From Paracoccaceae bacterium (GTDB lineage Bacteria > Pseudomonadota > Alphaproteobacteria > Rhodobacterales > Rhodobacteraceae): DNA of 64,000 bases. Below the pieces are notes generated by a model. The model did not search any database and was not told the origin of the DNA. It saw only the letters and a program-made list of their open reading frames with translations. Each line of letters opens with the position of its first letter. Position 1 is the stretch's first letter. The stretch spans positions 1 to 64,000 of the forward strand of contig CANNIA010000004.1 of assembly GCA_947504705.1 (NCBI GenBank), read 5' to 3'. A program made the translations under genes and the position numbers. This document shows, in pieces, positions 35,039 through 43,624 of this stretch.

Positions 35039-35887
35039 TCACCCCGGAAAATGCCGGGCGACAAGCTGGGTCAGGCGGCGGTGCAGGCTTTGCGTCCGGT
35101 GCCGGATATGCACCGCCGCATAGACCGGCTGGCGCAAATCAGGGGCATCCGCGACCGCCATGAACCGCCCTCCCGCCACCAATTCGACTGCGGTCTTTTC
35201 CAGCACATAGCCCGACCCGCCCATTGCCATCAGAAGCGACACCACCGACCCCGATTGCCCGACCGAGACTGGGGCTGCGGCTAGGTCTGGCGTCATCTGG
35301 CGGTGCATTTCCTCGAAGGCCGGGGAGAAATGGGCAAAGACAAAGCGGTCGGGCCGCACCTCGGCCATTCGCGCCGTCTCGGTCGAGAGCATACGATAGG
35401 TCACATCGCCCACGCTTTCGAAATGCAGATCCGGGTGAGCCTTTGGGGCGAACATCACCGCGAAGTCCAGAATGCCGGTCAAAAGGTCGGCGCACATCTG
35501 GTTCGAATAATCCGGCTCGATGTAAAAGGCGGTCTCGGGCAGGGCGGCACGGAACTCGGAGACCCAGTCGCCAAGATAGACCGCTGCAAGGTCGTTCTGG
35601 ATACCAAGTCGCAAAAGTTGCTGCGCGCCTTGAGGGATCTGGATCCGCCGCCGAGCCTCATTCCATTCGTGGCGCAAAGTGCGGGCGTGAGGTTCAAAGC
35701 GTTTGCCTTCCGGCGTCAGCGTCGTGCCTGCGCGGGAGCGGTCGAACAACCGCGACCCTACCGACTGTTCCAGCGCCGAAACACGGGCCGAGACTGTGGA
35801 TTGTGTGATCCTCAGCCGTTCCGCCGTGCGGTGGTAGCTGCGGGTTTCGGCAAGGTCGAGGAAGGTGTCGAGCAGTTCGATTTGCAT
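35039..35887 (-). CDS. LysR-family transcriptional regulator
   Basis: This 282-residue protein has an N-terminal winged helix (MQIELLDTFLDLAETRSYHR then TAERLRITQSTVSARVSALE) and a periplasmic-binding-like effector domain from about residue 90. It is divergent from the first FAD/GcvT gene across a 176-bp gap, the usual arrangement for a LysR activator of a catabolic operon. It therefore probably controls the N-methyl catabolic cluster to its right. Effector unknown. Confidence 0.9.
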   Translation of the reverse strand: MQIELLDTFLDLAETRSYHRTAERLRITQSTVSARVSALEQSVGSRLFDRSRAGTTLTPEGKRFEPHARTLRHEWNEARRRIQIPQGAQQLLRLGIQNDLAAVYLGDWVSEFRAALPETAFYIEPDYSNQMCADLLTGILDFAVMFAPKAHPDLHFESVGDVTYRMLSTETARMAEVRPDRFVFAHFSPAFEEMHRQMTPDLAAAPVSVGQSGSVVSLLMAMGGSGYVLEKTAVELVAGGRFMAVADAPDLRQPVYAAVHIRHRTQSLHRRLTQLVARHFPG

Positions 35888-35910
35888 GGGTTTGACGCCG
35901 GGCTTGTGGC

Positions 35911-35968
35911 AAGCCCCGGGGGCGCTTCGCCCCCCGGACCCCCTGAGGATATTTGGAGAAGAGAAAGC
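35911..35968 (+). repeat. Dispersed hairpin + GAGGATATTT element
   Basis: A GC stem-loop around GGGGGCG-CTT-CGCCCCC is followed by GAGGATATTTGG and then AGAAGAGAAAGC. The ends match the element at 4308-4409, and the 3' half matches 42016-42039. It lies in the LysR/demethylase divergent gap, oriented toward the demethylase. Confidence 0.7.
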
Positions 35969-36063
35969 ATCTGATCGGGTTTTCCGATCAATACCCGGTT
36001 CCTTGCCGAATTGAAAGCGGGGCGGCGAAGGCCGATAGTACCGCGCGAAACGGGAGGGCGGTC

Positions 36064-38505
36064 ATGGCGGAATTTGCGTCGGCGAAAGTGGTGATCATCG
36101 GCGGAGGGGCGGTTGGTGTATCCTCGCTATACCATCTGGCCAAGGCGGGCTGGACCGATGCCCTCCTGCTGGAAAAGAACGAGCTGACCGCCGGATCAAC
36201 TTGGCATGCGGCGGGCAATGTGCCGACGTTCTCGTCCTCCTGGTCGATCATGAACATGCAGCGCTATTCGGCCGAGCTGTACCGGGGTCTGGGCGAGGCT
36301 GTCGGCTATCCGATGAACTACAACGTCACCGGATCGGTGCGGCTTGGCCATACGGATGAACGCCTGATGGAATTCCAGAAGGTTGCAGGGATGGGCCGTT
36401 ATCAGGGCATGGACCTGGAGGTCCTGACGCCGGATGAGATCAAGTCGCGCTATCCCTTTGTCGAAACGCATGATCTGACCGGTGCGCTTTATGACCCGAA
36501 TGACGGCGACATCGACCCGGCGCAGCTGACGCAGGCCCTGGCGACGGGTGCCCGCCAGATGGGCGCACGGATCGAACGCTTCTGCCCGGTCACGGCGGCG
36601 CGCTGGACGGGGACGGAATGGATCCTTTCGACGCCCAAGGGCGAAGTGCGGGCGGAATATGTGGTGAACGCGGGCGGGTACTATGCGGCTCAGGTCGGCG
36701 CGCTGTTCGGTCGCCGGGTACCGATGATGGTGATGAGCCATCAGTACATGCTGTTTGACACCATCCCGGAACTGGAAAGCTGGACCAAGGAAGTCGGCCA
36801 CAAGCTGCCCTTGCTGCGCGACGTGGACAGCTCTTACTACCTGCGCCAGGAAAAGATGGGCTTCAACCTTGGCCCCTATGAAGGCAACTGCCGCGCGCAT
36901 TGGGCGACGCCGGATGACCCGATGCCGGATGACTTCAGTTTCCAGCTTTATCCCGATGATCTGGACCGGCTGGAATGGCACATCAACGACGCCATGGACC
37001 GCGTGCCGCTGCTGGCCAAGGCGAACCTGACCAAGGTGATCAACGGTCCGATCCCATATACGCCGGACGGCAATCCCCTGATCGGCCCGATGCCGGGGGT
37101 TCCGAATGCGTTCGAGGCTTGCGTCTTCACCTTTGGCATCTGTCAGGCCGGGGGCGCGGGCAAGGTTCTGGCCGAATGGATGACCGAAGGTGCCACCGAA
37201 TGGGATATGTGGTCCTGCGATCCCCGCCGCTTCACCGGCTGGGAGGATCACGATTACTGCGTGAAAAAGGGGCTGGAGGTCTATGGCAACGAATATGCCA
37301 TGCATTTCCCGCATCACGCCTGGCCCGACGGCCGGATGAAGCGCCTTTCTGCCGTGCATGACCGCACCTCTGCGCTGGGCGCGGAATATGGCCCCTACAA
37401 CGGCTATGAGCGCGCGCTTTGGTATGCACGCCCCGGCGATGACATCGAAGAGCAGGCACAGCGCACCTGGCGGCGCGAAGGCCCGTGGTTCAACGCGGTC
37501 AAGGCCGAATGCGAGGCCGTCCGTGATGCTTGTGGCATTCTTGATCTGCCGGGCTTCAGCCGCTTCCGCCTGACGGGCGCTGGGGCTGCCGCGTGGCTCT
37601 TGCAGCAGATCACCGGCAAGCTGCCCAATGTCGGGCGTCTGGGTCTCGCCTATTTCTCCGACGACAAAGGCCGGATCGTGACCGAAATGTCGGTCGCCCG
37701 GATCGCCGAGGATGAAATCCTTCTGATCACCGCCTCGACGGCGCAACTGCATGACCGGGGCTGGCTGGAGCGTCACCTTGCCCCCGGTCTCTCGCTGGTC
37801 GACGAAAGTGCCGATTGGTCCTGTCATATCCTGACCGGCCCGAAAGCGCGGGAGGTTCTGGCCGCAACCGGCACTGATGCCGATCTGGCCAAGGGCTGGC
37901 TGACCCATCAGGCCGCGACCATTGCGGGCCGTGATGTGAAGCTGATGCGCGTGTCTTTTGCCGGGGAACTGGGCTGGGAAATCCACACCAAGCTTGCCGA
38001 TACGCCTGCGGTCTGGGACGCGGTGATGGCGGCGGGCAAGCCCCATGGCCTGAAACCCTTCGGCATGTTCGCGCTGAATTCCTTGCGGGTCGAAAAGGGC
38101 TATCGCACCTGGAAGGGTGACTTGTCGACCGACTACACCATCCTGCAGGGCGGGCTGGACCGCTTTGTCGACTGGGCCAAGCCGGACTTCCGGGGCAAGG
38201 CGGCCCTTGAGGCCGAAAAGCAGCGCGGCGTCACCAAGCGTTTCGCGACGCTGGTCATCGAAGCCGACACCCATGACCCGCCCTATATGGCCACCATCTG
38301 GCATGACGGCAAAATCGTGGGCGAACTGACCAGCGGCTATTACGGTCACCGCATCGGGGCCTGCGTCGGGCTTGGCATGCTGAAGACGGACCTGAACGTG
38401 GCCGGGCAAGCGGTCGAAGTTGAAATCTTCGGCAAGCGCTATCCCGCGACCGTCAAGGCGGATGAGCCCCTGTGGGACGCCAAGAACGAGCGCATCCGCG
38501 CATGA
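36064..38505 (+). CDS. FAD-dependent N-demethylating dehydrogenase with GcvT domain (dimethylglycine/sarcosine dehydrogenase-like), copy 1
   Basis: This 813-residue protein has an N-terminal DAO-type FAD domain (VVIIGGGAVGVSSLYHLAKA) and His48 in TWHAAG, the residue that covalently holds FAD in dimethylglycine and sarcosine dehydrogenases. A linker (about 375-430) and a C-terminal GcvT/aminomethyltransferase-like folate domain (about 430-813) follow. Such enzymes oxidise an N-methyl group and transfer the one-carbon unit to tetrahydrofolate. The start at 36064 follows GGGAGGGCGG; earlier in-frame codons run through the repeat element. First gene of the cluster; its stop overlaps the MDR gene. 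Confidence 0.9.
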   Translation: MAEFASAKVVIIGGGAVGVSSLYHLAKAGWTDALLLEKNELTAGSTWHAAGNVPTFSSSWSIMNMQRYSAELYRGLGEAVGYPMNYNVTGSVRLGHTDERLMEFQKVAGMGRYQGMDLEVLTPDEIKSRYPFVETHDLTGALYDPNDGDIDPAQLTQALATGARQMGARIERFCPVTAARWTGTEWILSTPKGEVRAEYVVNAGGYYAAQVGALFGRRVPMMVMSHQYMLFDTIPELESWTKEVGHKLPLLRDVDSSYYLRQEKMGFNLGPYEGNCRAHWATPDDPMPDDFSFQLYPDDLDRLEWHINDAMDRVPLLAKANLTKVINGPIPYTPDGNPLIGPMPGVPNAFEACVFTFGICQAGGAGKVLAEWMTEGATEWDMWSCDPRRFTGWEDHDYCVKKGLEVYGNEYAMHFPHHAWPDGRMKRLSAVHDRTSALGAEYGPYNGYERALWYARPGDDIEEQAQRTWRREGPWFNAVKAECEAVRDACGILDLPGFSRFRLTGAGAAAWLLQQITGKLPNVGRLGLAYFSDDKGRIVTEMSVARIAEDEILLITASTAQLHDRGWLERHLAPGLSLVDESADWSCHILTGPKAREVLAATGTDADLAKGWLTHQAATIAGRDVKLMRVSFAGELGWEIHTKLADTPAVWDAVMAAGKPHGLKPFGMFALNSLRVEKGYRTWKGDLSTDYTILQGGLDRFVDWAKPDFRGKAALEAEKQRGVTKRFATLVIEADTHDPPYMATIWHDGKIVGELTSGYYGHRIGACVGLGMLKTDLNVAGQAVEVEIFGKRYPATVKADEPLWDAKNERIRA

Positions 38506-39539
38506 CCCCGGTTCCCGCCATGATGTCGGGCGTGCAGCTTGTCGGTCACGGCGGGCCCGAGACGCTAGTCTGGCGGGACGACATTCCGGTGCCGCGCCCC
38601 GGTCCGGGCGAGGTGCTGGTCAAGGTCTTGGCGGCAGGGGTCAACATGACCGATCTCAACACCCGCAAGGGTTGGTATGGCGGCGAAGGCCGTGCGGCTG
38701 GCCGGGCAGGCGAAATGGGTTTTCCCCGCATCCAGGGCTCTGACCTCTGCGGGCGGATCGTGGCGCTGGGCGCAGGCGTGCAGGGCCTGCCTTTGCGCGC
38801 GCGGGTGATTTGTCCCACGAACCAGCACGAGCCGACGGCAGCAAACCCGATCCATTTCGTCTCGATCGGCTCGGAATTTGAAGGGGCCTTCGCGCAATAC
38901 TGCGTGGTCAAGGCGCGGCACCTGCGTAATGTGACCGCCTCGCCCCTGACAGACACGGAAACCGGCGCGATGCCCTGCGCGCACGGCACAGCGCATAACC
39001 TGCTGACCCGCGCCAATGTTGCCGTGGGCGAACGCGTGCTGGTCACCGGAGCTTCGGGCGGCGTGGGCCTTGCAGCCGTGCAGCTTGCCCTTCTTCGCGG
39101 GGCGGAAGTGACCGCAGAATGCAGCCTGTCGAAATCCGCGCCTCTGCGCGCCATGGGGGCCACGATCCTGCCCCGCGACAGTGTCCCACAGGCGCAAAGC
39201 TTTGATGCCGTCATCGACATTGTCGGCGGCGACGGCTTTCAAGACCGCCTCGACGCGCTTCGCCCCGGTGGCCGCTATGCCACAAGCGGGGCCGTCGGGG
39301 GCCCCTTGGTCAAGGGTGACCTCCGCCGCGTCTACCTCAATAACCTGACGATCCACGGCGCGACCCATCAGCCACGCGAAGTATTTGCGGGCCTTGTCAC
39401 CATCATCAACACCGCCCGCATCCGCCCAGTGGTGTCGAAAACCACCCCCCTGCGCGACATCGCCCTTGCGCAGGCCGACCTTGCCGCCGGGCGCACTCCC
39501 GGCAAACTTGTTCTTGTTCCATCGGAGGCCCAGCCATGA
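38502..39539 (+). CDS. MDR-family oxidoreductase (quinone oxidoreductase/alcohol dehydrogenase-like)
   Basis: This 345-residue medium-chain dehydrogenase/reductase has the GroES-like N-terminus (PGPGEVLVKVLAAGVNMTDL) and an NADP-binding loop (VLVTGASGGVGLAAVQLALL). The Cys/His zinc ligands of true alcohol dehydrogenases are not in their usual places, so it is more like zinc-free quinone oxidoreductases. Substrate unknown. It overlaps both flanking FAD/GcvT genes by four bases, an intimate arrangement implying a role in the same pathway. Confidence 0.85.
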   Translation: MTPVPAMMSGVQLVGHGGPETLVWRDDIPVPRPGPGEVLVKVLAAGVNMTDLNTRKGWYGGEGRAAGRAGEMGFPRIQGSDLCGRIVALGAGVQGLPLRARVICPTNQHEPTAANPIHFVSIGSEFEGAFAQYCVVKARHLRNVTASPLTDTETGAMPCAHGTAHNLLTRANVAVGERVLVTGASGGVGLAAVQLALLRGAEVTAECSLSKSAPLRAMGATILPRDSVPQAQSFDAVIDIVGGDGFQDRLDALRPGGRYATSGAVGGPLVKGDLRRVYLNNLTIHGATHQPREVFAGLVTIINTARIRPVVSKTTPLRDIALAQADLAAGRTPGKLVLVPSEAQP

Positions 39540-41980
39540 GTATCCCCACCAAAGCCCGCGCCGTTGTCATCGGGGGCGGAGTCTCCGGCTGCTCGGTCGC
39601 CTATCACCTGGCCAAGGCGGGCTGGACCGACATTGTGCTTCTGGAGCGCCGCAAGCTGACAAGCGGCACCACCTGGCACGCCGCAGGCCTGATCGGCCAG
39701 CTTCGCGGGTCTGCCAACATGACCCGGCTCGCGAAATACTCCCGCGACCTTTACATCAATCTTGAGGCGGAAACCGGCGTTGCCACTGGCATGAAGCAGG
39801 TCGGCTCGATCTCGGTCGCGTTGACCGCCGAACGGCATGAAGAACTTCTAAGGAACGCCACCATCGCCCGCATCTTCGGCGTGGACGTGGCCGAAATCTC
39901 GCCGACCGAGGCCAAGGCGATGTATCCTCACCTGAACATCGGCGATGTGGTGGGCGCGGTGCATCTGCCTGGCGACGGCCAGTGTGACCCGGCCAACATC
40001 GCGATGGCGCTGGCCAAGGGTGCGCGGATGCAGGGTGTGCAAATCCATGAGATGACCAAGGTCACCAAAATCACCACTGCCAACGGCAAGGTGACCGGCG
40101 TTGATTACGAAGGCACTGATGGCCCCGGCCATATTCAGGCCGACGTGATCGTCAACTGCGGCGGCATGTGGGGCCGCGACTTGGCCGCGCAGAACGGCGT
40201 CACCCTGCCGCTCCATGCTTGCGAGCATTTCTACCTGATCACCGAACCCGTCAAGGGCATCGACCTCAACCTGCCGGTCCTCCGCGTGCCGGACGAATGC
40301 GCCTATTACAAGCAGGACGCAGGGAAAATGATGCTGGGGGCCTTTGAACCCAAAGCCAAACCCTGGGGCATGGACGGCATTCGCCCGGACTTCGAATTCG
40401 ACACGCTGCCCGAGGATTGGGATCACTTCATGCCCATCCTTGAAATGGCCACCAAACGCCTGCCGCTGTTCGAAACAGCAGGCATCCACACTTTCTTCAA
40501 CGGCCCGGAATCCTTCACCCCCGACGACCGCTATTACCTTGGCGAAGCGCCCGAGGTGAAAGGCTACTGGATCGCCGCTGGCTATAACTCGGTCGGGATC
40601 GTGTCTTCAGGTGGGGCCGGTCAGGCGCTGGCGCATTGGATCACCGAAGGCGAACCGCCCTTTGACCTGTGGGAAGTCGACATCCGCCGTGCGCAGCCGT
40701 TCCAGAAGAACCGCAGCTACCTCAAGGAACGCGTCACCGAAACTCTGGGACTTTTGTACGCCGACCACTTCCCTTATCGCCAGATGGCCACCTCTCGTGG
40801 CATCCGCCGCACGCCCTTGCACGATCACCTGAAAGCGCGCGGTGCGGTGTTTGGTGAGGTTGCAGGTTGGGAGCGGGCCAACTGGTTTGCCAATGAGGGG
40901 CAGGAGCGGGATTACAAGTATAGCTGGAAGCGGCAGAACTGGTTTGAAAACCAGAAGGCCGAACATCTGGCAGTCCGCAACGGTGTCGGCTTCTTCGACA
41001 TGACCTCCTTTGGCAAGATCCGCGTCGAAGGCCGCGATGCCGCTAAATTCCTGAACCGGGTCTCCTCCGCCCAGGTCGATGTGGAACCGGGCAAGATCGT
41101 CTACACTATGTTCCTGAACCAGCGCGGCGGGATCGAGGCCGACTTGACCGTCACCCGCCTGTCGGAAACCGCCTATCTTCTGGTCGTGCCGGGGGCCACC
41201 TTCCAGCGCAACCTTGACTGGCTGCGCCGCAATGTCGGCGACGATTTCGCCGTGATCACCGATGTGACGGCGGCTGAATCCGTGCTTTGCGTCATGGGCC
41301 CGAAATCGCGGGACCTGCTGTCCCGTGTGTCGCCCAACGATTTCTCCAACGCCGCCCATCCCTTTGGCACGGCCAAGGAAATCGAGATCGGCATGGGCCT
41401 CGCCCGCGCCCACCGCGTCACCTATGTGGGCGAACTCGGGTGGGAGCTTTACGTCAGTTCCGACCAGACCGCCCATGTGTTTGAAACGCTGGAAGCGGCA
41501 GGCGCGGACCTTGGCCTGAAACTCTGCGGCCTGCACACGCTGGATTCTTGCCGGATCGAGAAAGCCTATCGCCACTGGGGCCACGACATCACCGACGAAG
41601 ACCACGTTCTGGAAGCAGGCCTTGGCTTCACTGTTTCCGCCAAGAAACCCGACTTCCTTGGTCGCGACGCCGTGTTGCGGAAGAAAGAGGCCGGGCTTGA
41701 CCGCAAGATGCTACAGTTCCGCCTGAAAGACCCCGAGCCGCTTCTCTTCCATAACGAAGCCATCGTCCGTGACGGCAAGATCGTTGGCCCGGTCACCAGC
41801 GGTGCCTATGGCCATTTCCTTGGCGGCGCCATCGGTATGGGCTATGTCCCTGCCAAGGGTCAGAGCGATGACGACATCCTCGGCTCGACCTATGAGATCG
41901 AAGTTGCTGGCAAGCGCCATGCCGCGATTGCCAGCCTTGCCCCGATGTATGACCCGAAATCCGAACGGATCCGGGCCTGA
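39536..41980 (+). CDS. FAD-dependent N-demethylating dehydrogenase with GcvT domain, copy 2
   Basis: This 814-residue paralogue of the gene at 36064 has the same layout: FAD fingerprint VIGGGVSGCSVAYHLAKAGW, flavinylation His48 in TTWHAAGLIG, and GcvT-like C-terminal half (from about 430, with GELGWELYVSSDQ and the final GHFLGGAIGMGYV barrel). Conserved tail PKSERIRA parallels KNERIRA of copy 1. Sequence divergence suggests sequential demethylations (for example dimethyl- then monomethyl-amine) or different substrates. It starts inside the MDR stop. A hairpin (41992-42010) follows. Confidence 0.9.
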   Translation: MSIPTKARAVVIGGGVSGCSVAYHLAKAGWTDIVLLERRKLTSGTTWHAAGLIGQLRGSANMTRLAKYSRDLYINLEAETGVATGMKQVGSISVALTAERHEELLRNATIARIFGVDVAEISPTEAKAMYPHLNIGDVVGAVHLPGDGQCDPANIAMALAKGARMQGVQIHEMTKVTKITTANGKVTGVDYEGTDGPGHIQADVIVNCGGMWGRDLAAQNGVTLPLHACEHFYLITEPVKGIDLNLPVLRVPDECAYYKQDAGKMMLGAFEPKAKPWGMDGIRPDFEFDTLPEDWDHFMPILEMATKRLPLFETAGIHTFFNGPESFTPDDRYYLGEAPEVKGYWIAAGYNSVGIVSSGGAGQALAHWITEGEPPFDLWEVDIRRAQPFQKNRSYLKERVTETLGLLYADHFPYRQMATSRGIRRTPLHDHLKARGAVFGEVAGWERANWFANEGQERDYKYSWKRQNWFENQKAEHLAVRNGVGFFDMTSFGKIRVEGRDAAKFLNRVSSAQVDVEPGKIVYTMFLNQRGGIEADLTVTRLSETAYLLVVPGATFQRNLDWLRRNVGDDFAVITDVTAAESVLCVMGPKSRDLLSRVSPNDFSNAAHPFGTAKEIEIGMGLARAHRVTYVGELGWELYVSSDQTAHVFETLEAAGADLGLKLCGLHTLDSCRIEKAYRHWGHDITDEDHVLEAGLGFTVSAKKPDFLGRDAVLRKKEAGLDRKMLQFRLKDPEPLLFHNEAIVRDGKIVGPVTSGAYGHFLGGAIGMGYVPAKGQSDDDILGSTYEIEVAGKRHAAIASLAPMYDPKSERIRA

Positions 41981-41991
41981 ACGATAACCGC

Positions 41992-42039
41992 GCCGCCCGA
42001 TGCTGGCGGCAGATTGAGTATTTGGACCAAGAGGAAAGC
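41992..42039 (+). repeat. Dispersed hairpin + GAGTATTT element before the mttB homologue
   Basis: GCCGCC/GGCGGC (41992-41997 with 42005-42010) forms a small stem, then GAGTATTTGG and CCAAGAGGAAAGC (42016-42039) follow. The AAGAGGAAAG lies 10-20 bases before the mttB start and is its best Shine-Dalgarno candidate. Confidence 0.65.
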
Positions 42040-42048
42040 GGAAAAGCG

Positions 42049-43617
42049 ATGAATGATATCCCGGAAGTCGGTGAGATTTGCGAACCCGCTCGCGCGCGGT
42101 CTGGACGCTCTGGCGGTCGCTCGGCCCGCGTGGCGATGCGGGCGGCCCCCTTGGCCGATGACGTGCGCCCCGTCCGCCCCGGCATGCCCGGTGGCCAGTA
42201 CAAGCCCCTGACCGAAGCCGGGGTGCAGCAGATCCACGCCGCCGCTTTGGACGCGCTGGAGCAGATCGGCCTGTCCCAAGCCCCGCCCTCGGGCGTGAAG
42301 CTTTTGACCGACGCAGGCGCGATCCTGGGCGACGACGGCCGCATCCGTTTCCCGCGTGCCTTGGTCGAGGACATGCTGAACATCGCCGCCCGCGACATCA
42401 CGCTGTTCGCCCGCGACACCAAGCAAGACCTGCACCTGACCGGCTCCAACGTCCACTACGGCACCGCCGGGGCCGCCGTGCACATTGTCGACCCGATCAA
42501 CCTTACCTACCGCGAGTCCACCGCCCAGGATCTTTATGACGCGGCGCGTCTGGTCGATAATCTCGACAACATCCATTTCTACCAGCGCACCATGGTCTGC
42601 CGGGACGTGATGGACAACCTGGAGATGGACCTCAATACCCTTTACGGCTGCCTTGCTGGAACCACCAAACACGTCGGCACCTCCTTCTCCGACCCCTCCC
42701 ACGTCGCCGATTGCTTCGAGATGCTGCACATGGTGGCTGGCGGTGAGGAGAAGTGGCTGGAACGGCCCTTCGTGTCGAACTCCAACTGCTTCGTCGTCCC
42801 GCCGATGAAATTTGCCGAGGAATCCTGCATCACCATGGAGGATTGCATCCGCCGTGGCATGCCGATGCTCCTCCTCTCGGCAGGCCAAGCCGGGGCCACC
42901 GCACCGGCCCCCATCGCCCTGACTATCGTGCAAGCCGTCGCCGAATGCCTTGCCGGTGTCGTCTATGTCAACGCCATCAAACCCGGCGCGCCCGCCATTT
43001 TCGGCACCTGGCCCTTCGTCAGTGACCTGCGCACCGGGGCCATGTCGGGCGGCTCTGCCGAGCAGGCCCTGCTGACCGCAGGCTGCGCCCAGATGCACCG
43101 CTTCTACAACCTGCCGGGCGGCGCGGCCTCCGGCATCAGCGATAGCAAACTCCCCGACATGCAGGCCGGGTGGGAGCAGGGGATCACCAACTCCCTCGCC
43201 GGTCTTGCGGGCCTCAACATGTGCTATGAGGCCGTCGGCATGCACGCCTCACTCCTCGGGTTCTGCCTTGAATCCCTCGTCCTTGGCGACGACCTCCTCG
43301 GCCAAGCCATGCGCCTTGTGCGCGGCATCGACGTCACCCCCGACAGCACCTCCATCGAAGCGATGAAGGATGTCTGCCTGGGCGGGCCGGGCCACTACCT
43401 CGGCTCTGACCAGACCCTGAAACTGATGCAGACCGAATACATCTACCCGAAGTCCGCCAACCGCATGTCGCCCAAGGAATGGAACGAGGCGGGAAAACCC
43501 CTCCTCCTCGACACCGCCATTGCTAGGAAGAACGACATCCTGTCCAAGGCAGGCTGCCGGGTCGATCCCGAAATCGACGCCGCGATCCGCAAGCGTTTCA
43601 ATATCTTCTTCAAGTGA
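42049..43617 (+). CDS. MttB-superfamily methyltransferase, non-pyrrolysine
   Basis: This 522-residue protein belongs to the trimethylamine:corrinoid methyltransferase (MttB) superfamily: conserved TIM-barrel segments include VHYGTAGAAVHIVDP, TMVCRDVMDNLEMDLNTLYG, SNSNCFVVPPMKFAEESC and the C-terminal PGHYLGSDQTLKLMQTEYIY. The frame contains no in-frame amber codon, so it lacks pyrrolysine, as in MtgB-like betaine methyltransferases. Those act with a corrinoid protein, which is not encoded nearby. Neighbouring FAD/GcvT demethylases suggest a quaternary or tertiary N-methyl substrate. The Arg-rich first 50 residues are probably disordered. Confidence 0.88.
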   Translation: MNDIPEVGEICEPARARSGRSGGRSARVAMRAAPLADDVRPVRPGMPGGQYKPLTEAGVQQIHAAALDALEQIGLSQAPPSGVKLLTDAGAILGDDGRIRFPRALVEDMLNIAARDITLFARDTKQDLHLTGSNVHYGTAGAAVHIVDPINLTYRESTAQDLYDAARLVDNLDNIHFYQRTMVCRDVMDNLEMDLNTLYGCLAGTTKHVGTSFSDPSHVADCFEMLHMVAGGEEKWLERPFVSNSNCFVVPPMKFAEESCITMEDCIRRGMPMLLLSAGQAGATAPAPIALTIVQAVAECLAGVVYVNAIKPGAPAIFGTWPFVSDLRTGAMSGGSAEQALLTAGCAQMHRFYNLPGGAASGISDSKLPDMQAGWEQGITNSLAGLAGLNMCYEAVGMHASLLGFCLESLVLGDDLLGQAMRLVRGIDVTPDSTSIEAMKDVCLGGPGHYLGSDQTLKLMQTEYIYPKSANRMSPKEWNEAGKPLLLDTAIARKNDILSKAGCRVDPEIDAAIRKRFNIFFK

Positions 43618-43624
43618 GGCATCC

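Noticed and set aside
36196-38409. A 737-codon open frame antisense to the first FAD/GcvT gene, and similar long antisense frames (for example 4821-6509, 303-1019)
   Set aside because: High-GC coding DNA commonly leaves the opposite strand open; these lack ribosome binding sites and recognisable domains, while the sense genes are unmistakable.
42049-43617. Pyrrolysine-containing trimethylamine methyltransferase
   Set aside because: No in-frame TAG occurs within the gene, so it cannot be the Pyl type.
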